Shown: one piece after another, positions 6,696 to 9,033 of the stretch | Numbering within the stretch: the stretch's first letter is position 1 | Layout of the letters: each line of letters opens with the position of its first letter | Source: Gemmataceae bacterium | Lineage (GTDB): Bacteria; Planctomycetota; Planctomycetia; Gemmatales; Gemmataceae | Assembly (NCBI GenBank): GCA_017853285.1 | Contig: JAFMJU010000143.1 | Coordinates: forward strand, 1 to 9,033 | DNA: 9,033 nt | Direction of reading: 5' to 3' | Program-made: the position numbers and the translations under genes | The notes under the pieces: model-generated | Databases searched by the model: none | What the model was told of the DNA's origin: nothing | The model's input: only the letters and a program-made list of their open reading frames with translations

Positions 6696-8423
6696 TCAAA
6701 CTGCAGAGGCGGTCAGAACCTTCAGGCGATCCTGCCCCAGCCGGTCACAAAAATCCCCGAAAGACTCCGAGGCGTTGCGATTTTGTTTGAATTCCTGAAA
6801 TACCGGGCGGAGAACCTTGGCCACATCATCCCGACTGACCAGATCCCTCACCGGAAAATTCAGCCGATCTCCCTCCAGGCGCCCCCCCAAATACAGGAGG
6901 TATTTGTCGCCGCTTCTACCAACCAGGCCGATATCCGACTGATACGGACGGACACACCCGTTCGGGCACCCGGTCATGCGAATGGTGAAGGCCGAATCTT
7001 CAAGATCCATCTCCCGCAGGAGGACCTCAAGGTCATCGACCACGGTGGGAAGAGCCCTTTCGGACTCGCAAATCGCGAGGCCACAGGTGGGAATTGCAGG
7101 GCAGGCCAGGCTATAGCGCTGGACCAAGGATACCTTTTCAGGCAACGCCACCCCGTGGGCGGTCAAAATCGATTCAATGACCGGCTTATCCGCCGCCGCC
7201 AAATCGCAGATCAGAATGTCCTGCAAGGCGGTCAGGCGGGCCGGCTTGTCCAGCTTGCGGGCGATTTCATTCAGGGCGGTTCGCAGGCGAAAATCACCCT
7301 CGTCCTTGATCCGGCCATTTTCAATGGAAATACCGTACCAGAAGCGGCCATCACCCTGCGGATTCCAACCCAGGTGGGAATCATGGCCGGTAACCTTGAT
7401 TCCTTTCGGCAATTCCAAAGGGAAAGGCAAGTATTCCTTAAGCGTCTCCCGGAACTTATCAACACCCCAATCGGCGACCAGGTACTTGATGCGGGCCCGC
7501 TTTCTGTCCGAGCGATTGCCGTGGTCGCGATACAATTTGACCACCGCCTCGGCCGCATCGAGGAGCCTTTCCCGGCTCACATAACAAATCGCCTTAGACA
7601 GGTGCGGGAATGTGTTCGCGCGGCCATGGGTCATACCCATGCCACCGCCGACCAGCACATCGTAGCCTTGAATCCGCCCATCCTTGACATCGGCCAGGAA
7701 GCCCAAGTCCTGACTGTGGATATCGATGCAGTTGTCACCAGGTAGGGCCAGACCGGTCTTGAATTTTCTGGGCAGATAAACCTTGCCGTAAATCGGCTCC
7801 TCATCGGCCTTTTGGCGTTCGGCTTCGTCCTTGAAGGGTTTCCCGTCGAGCCAAATCTCGTGGTATCCGGTACTTTTGGGGGCGAGATGCATGGCTATCG
7901 CCATGCAATCTTGTTGAAGCTGGTCATGGGCCTGGTGGTTCTTGACCGGCGCCGGGCAGGCCATGACATTCCTGTTGACATCCCCGCACGCGGAGAGCGT
8001 GGAGAGGAGGCAATGGTTCAATCCGGCAATGGTCGGTTTCAGGCCCGATTTAATAATGCCGTGAAACTGGATACTTTGCCGGCTGGTCAGGCGAATGGTC
8101 TTGTTGGCATATTTTTCGGCGAGATCGTCAATAGCCAGATACTGTTTGGCGGTAAGCAAACCCCCGGGAATCCTGCCACGAACCATGAACATATAGAATT
8201 TGCCAGCAGGAACCCCTTCCTTTCGGTTTTTCCGGGCATCACGGTCTTCCTGCTGGTACGACCCGTGGAACTTCAAAAGTTGCTTCCCGGTCTCGTCGAA
8301 GTGATCCTGATCCCCCGCCAGGAACTCGGGAATTCCGCCCCGGAGGCCACGGCTGGAAAGTTTGATGGCCTCGACAGGGGAAGGGGGGGCAACCTTGGTA
8401 GATTCTTGGATCTCGTCGCTCAT
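6696..8423 (-). CDS. cysI: Assimilatory sulfite reductase hemoprotein (beta) subunit
   Basis: 575 residues (E. coli CysI has 570). It reduces sulfite to sulfide with six electrons on a coupled siroheme and 4Fe-4S centre, in cytoplasmic sulfur assimilation. Seen: cluster and siroheme ligands C441-x5-C447 (CPAIPTC) and C486-x3-C490 (TGCPNGC). The substrate-binding basic residues of E. coli SiR also have counterparts here: the Arg pair in VRGRIPGG (81-88), R151 in DVNRNV, and K220/K222 in LPRKFKT. Flanking blocks FHGSYQQEDRD (52-62), LTSRQSIQFHGI (112-123), YHEIWLD (187-193) and ESERALP (453-459) match CysI rather than nitrite reductases. Two pseudo-repeat halves are complete. ATG 8423 has AAAGG 6 bases upstream. 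It is the first gene of the probable cysI-purD-cstA transcript. No CysJ flavoprotein is adjacent, so the electron donor (NADPH via CysJ elsewhere, or ferredoxin) is open. A siroheme nitrite reductase role is the less likely alternative. Confidence 0.93.
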   Translation of the reverse strand: MSDEIQESTKVAPPSPVEAIKLSSRGLRGGIPEFLAGDQDHFDETGKQLLKFHGSYQQEDRDARKNRKEGVPAGKFYMFMVRGRIPGGLLTAKQYLAIDDLAEKYANKTIRLTSRQSIQFHGIIKSGLKPTIAGLNHCLLSTLSACGDVNRNVMACPAPVKNHQAHDQLQQDCMAIAMHLAPKSTGYHEIWLDGKPFKDEAERQKADEEPIYGKVYLPRKFKTGLALPGDNCIDIHSQDLGFLADVKDGRIQGYDVLVGGGMGMTHGRANTFPHLSKAICYVSRERLLDAAEAVVKLYRDHGNRSDRKRARIKYLVADWGVDKFRETLKEYLPFPLELPKGIKVTGHDSHLGWNPQGDGRFWYGISIENGRIKDEGDFRLRTALNEIARKLDKPARLTALQDILICDLAAADKPVIESILTAHGVALPEKVSLVQRYSLACPAIPTCGLAICESERALPTVVDDLEVLLREMDLEDSAFTIRMTGCPNGCVRPYQSDIGLVGRSGDKYLLYLGGRLEGDRLNFPVRDLVSRDDVAKVLRPVFQEFKQNRNASESFGDFCDRLGQDRLKVLTASAV

Positions 8424-8496
8424 CGTACGCCTTTCACCATCCTGCCAAATGCCCCAACCAAAGCTAATCTTCGGTTGTCTTATCTAGTTAGGGATC

Positions 8497-8525
8497 ATTC
8501 TGTTCCCAAAAACTCATCCTATCAA
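8497..8525 (-). promoter_or_regulatory. Candidate cysI operon promoter
   Basis: On the - strand TTGATA (8520-8525, 5 of 6) and CAGAAT (8497-8502, 4 of 6) are 17 bases apart. This would give a leader of about 65 bases. A second weaker pair, TTGGGA (8504-8509) and TAGATA (8481-8486), also 17 apart, overlaps it. Neither is strong. Confidence 0.3.
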
Positions 8526-8572
8526 CCTTTGGGCCGCAACGAACCCCTAGATCCAATCCGCTTTTCGACCTT

Positions 8573-8586
8573 GGAATCTTGATTCC
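8573..8586. repeat. Inverted repeat GGAATC-TT-GATTCC, possible operator
   Basis: Six-base arms are perfectly complementary around a 2-base centre, in the gap between divergent genes. The size and symmetry suit a dimeric regulator, but a single copy this short can occur by chance. Confidence 0.3.
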
Positions 8587-8677
8587 TCAGGGGATCTCAG
8601 GTATCGCGACCGCATCAACCGGGAAAAGGCACGAATCCACCCGGACAATTGCAAACAAGCAGTTTTGGGGAAAAACG

Positions 8678-9033
8678 ATGGGCGCCAAAGCTTTGATTTT
8701 GACGGCGGAAGGTTTTGAGGACCTTGAGTTACACCTTGTCTGGCAACGCCTGGTGGAAGAAAGGATTTATGTGCAAATCGCCACCCCCACGGGAATGGTG
8801 GTCACGGGTTTGCACGGTTACAAAATCGACCCGGACCTTTCCCTGCGAGAGATCAATCCAAACGCTTTCGACATTCTTGTTTTGGGAGGCGGGGCGGCAT
8901 CTGAGCGCCTGAGGTTACGCGAGGAAGCCCTGGACCTGGCCCGAACCTTTCTGGATGAGGGCAACAATGTCCTTGCCATCGGGCGGGGCTGCCAAACCTT
9001 GATCAGCGCGGGGGCCTTGAACAATCGAAAAGT
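8678..9033 (+). CDS. DJ-1/PfpI-superfamily protein lacking the usual nucleophile, 3'-truncated by window edge
   Basis: 118 complete N-terminal residues are visible. The protein aligns along its length with the PfpI branch of DJ-1/PfpI: AKALILTAEGFEDLELH (3-19) with the conserved Glu of FEDxE (E14), VTGLHGYKIDPDLSL (42-56), FDILVLGGGAASERLRL (64-80), and VLAIGRGCQTLISAGAL (98-114). In active PfpI proteins the last block reads AICHGPQxLISAG, with the nucleophile Cys followed by His. Here those positions are Gly102 and Arg103, the Gly104 is kept, and Pro is replaced by Cys105. VLPGG has become VLGGG. Classical PfpI, deglycase or protease chemistry is therefore doubtful in this copy; a non-catalytic or altered role is inferred. 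ATG 8678 has GGGGA 6 bases upstream. It is transcribed away from cysI. The full family length is about 170-190 residues, so roughly a third is outside the window. Confidence 0.88.
   Translation, partial: MGAKALILTAEGFEDLELHLVWQRLVEERIYVQIATPTGMVVTGLHGYKIDPDLSLREINPNAFDILVLGGGAASERLRLREEALDLARTFLDEGNNVLAIGRGCQTLISAGALNNRK

Larger units (their letters stand above)
8424..8677. other. Divergent intergenic region between cysI and the DJ-1/PfpI-family gene
   Basis: 254 bp without a convincing gene. It must carry the start signals for the leftward operon and the rightward gene. It holds a weak cysI promoter candidate (8497-8525) and the near-perfect inverted repeat GGAATC-TT-GATTCC (8573-8586), roughly midway between the two genes and a possible operator. 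It ends with GGGGA just before the ATG at 8678. Confidence 0.6.

Noticed and set aside
6345..7745. A 466-codon open frame on the + strand opposite purD and cysI
   Set aside because: It overlaps two certain genes in antisense, spans their junction, and its protein is low-complexity Pro/Ser/Arg-rich at the start with no recognisable domain. Long antisense frames are common in GC-rich genes.
7812..8582. A 256-codon open frame on the + strand opposite the 5' part of cysI
   Set aside because: It is fully antisense to conserved CysI sequence for most of its length and shows no family motif; the part beyond 8423 is intergenic.
1..9033. Mobile element, CRISPR array, phage or defence island
   Set aside because: No transposase, integrase, terminal repeats, spaced direct repeats or defence genes are visible; the tRNA shows no duplicated 3' end as an attachment site within the window.

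Overview
The window (about 9 kb, moderately GC-rich) is ordinary bacterial chromosome. It is tightly packed, with seven protein genes plus one tRNA, and no sign of mobile elements, phage or CRISPR. The best guess for the host is a member of Planctomycetota. That rests on a secreted 169-residue protein of a type I associate with planctomycetes, on the mix of families present, and on weakly conserved operon logic. It is inference, because no rRNA or other phylogenetic marker is present.

Left part, + strand (1-1949): the 3' part of a UxaA-type sugar-acid dehydratase, then 21 bp later a LOG-family nucleotide phosphoribohydrolase-like gene. Both end at a 23-bp perfect hairpin (1970-2019) that can work as a terminator in both directions. 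It faces a tRNA-Val(CAC) gene on the - strand (2016-2088), whose last four bases lie inside the hairpin arm. Behind the tRNA, also on the - strand, is a TatA-type twin-arginine translocase gene (2128-2409) with a good sigma-70-like promoter (2466-2495).

Middle (2410-3196): a 277-bp divergent intergenic region, then a + strand gene for an exported protein of unknown function with two similar repeats. Its stop codon directly abuts the stop codon of the next, convergent gene.

Right part, - strand (8423 down to 3197): sulfite reductase hemoprotein (cysI-like), purD and a CstA-family transporter, with gaps of 31 and 33 bp, so probably one transcript. They join sulfur assimilation, purine synthesis and peptide/pyruvate uptake, which have no obvious common pathway. 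A 254-bp divergent region (8424-8677) separates this operon from a + strand DJ-1/PfpI-family gene that runs off the window.

I found no clearly new multi-gene system. The points most worth a second look are: the DJ-1/PfpI protein, whose nucleophile Cys-His pair is replaced by Gly-Arg with a Cys three residues on; an extracytoplasmic insert with an internal repeat in CstA; the hairpin overlapping the tRNA 3' end together with an A-G mismatch in the tRNA acceptor stem; and the terminator-less, stop-to-stop convergent junction at 3194-3199.
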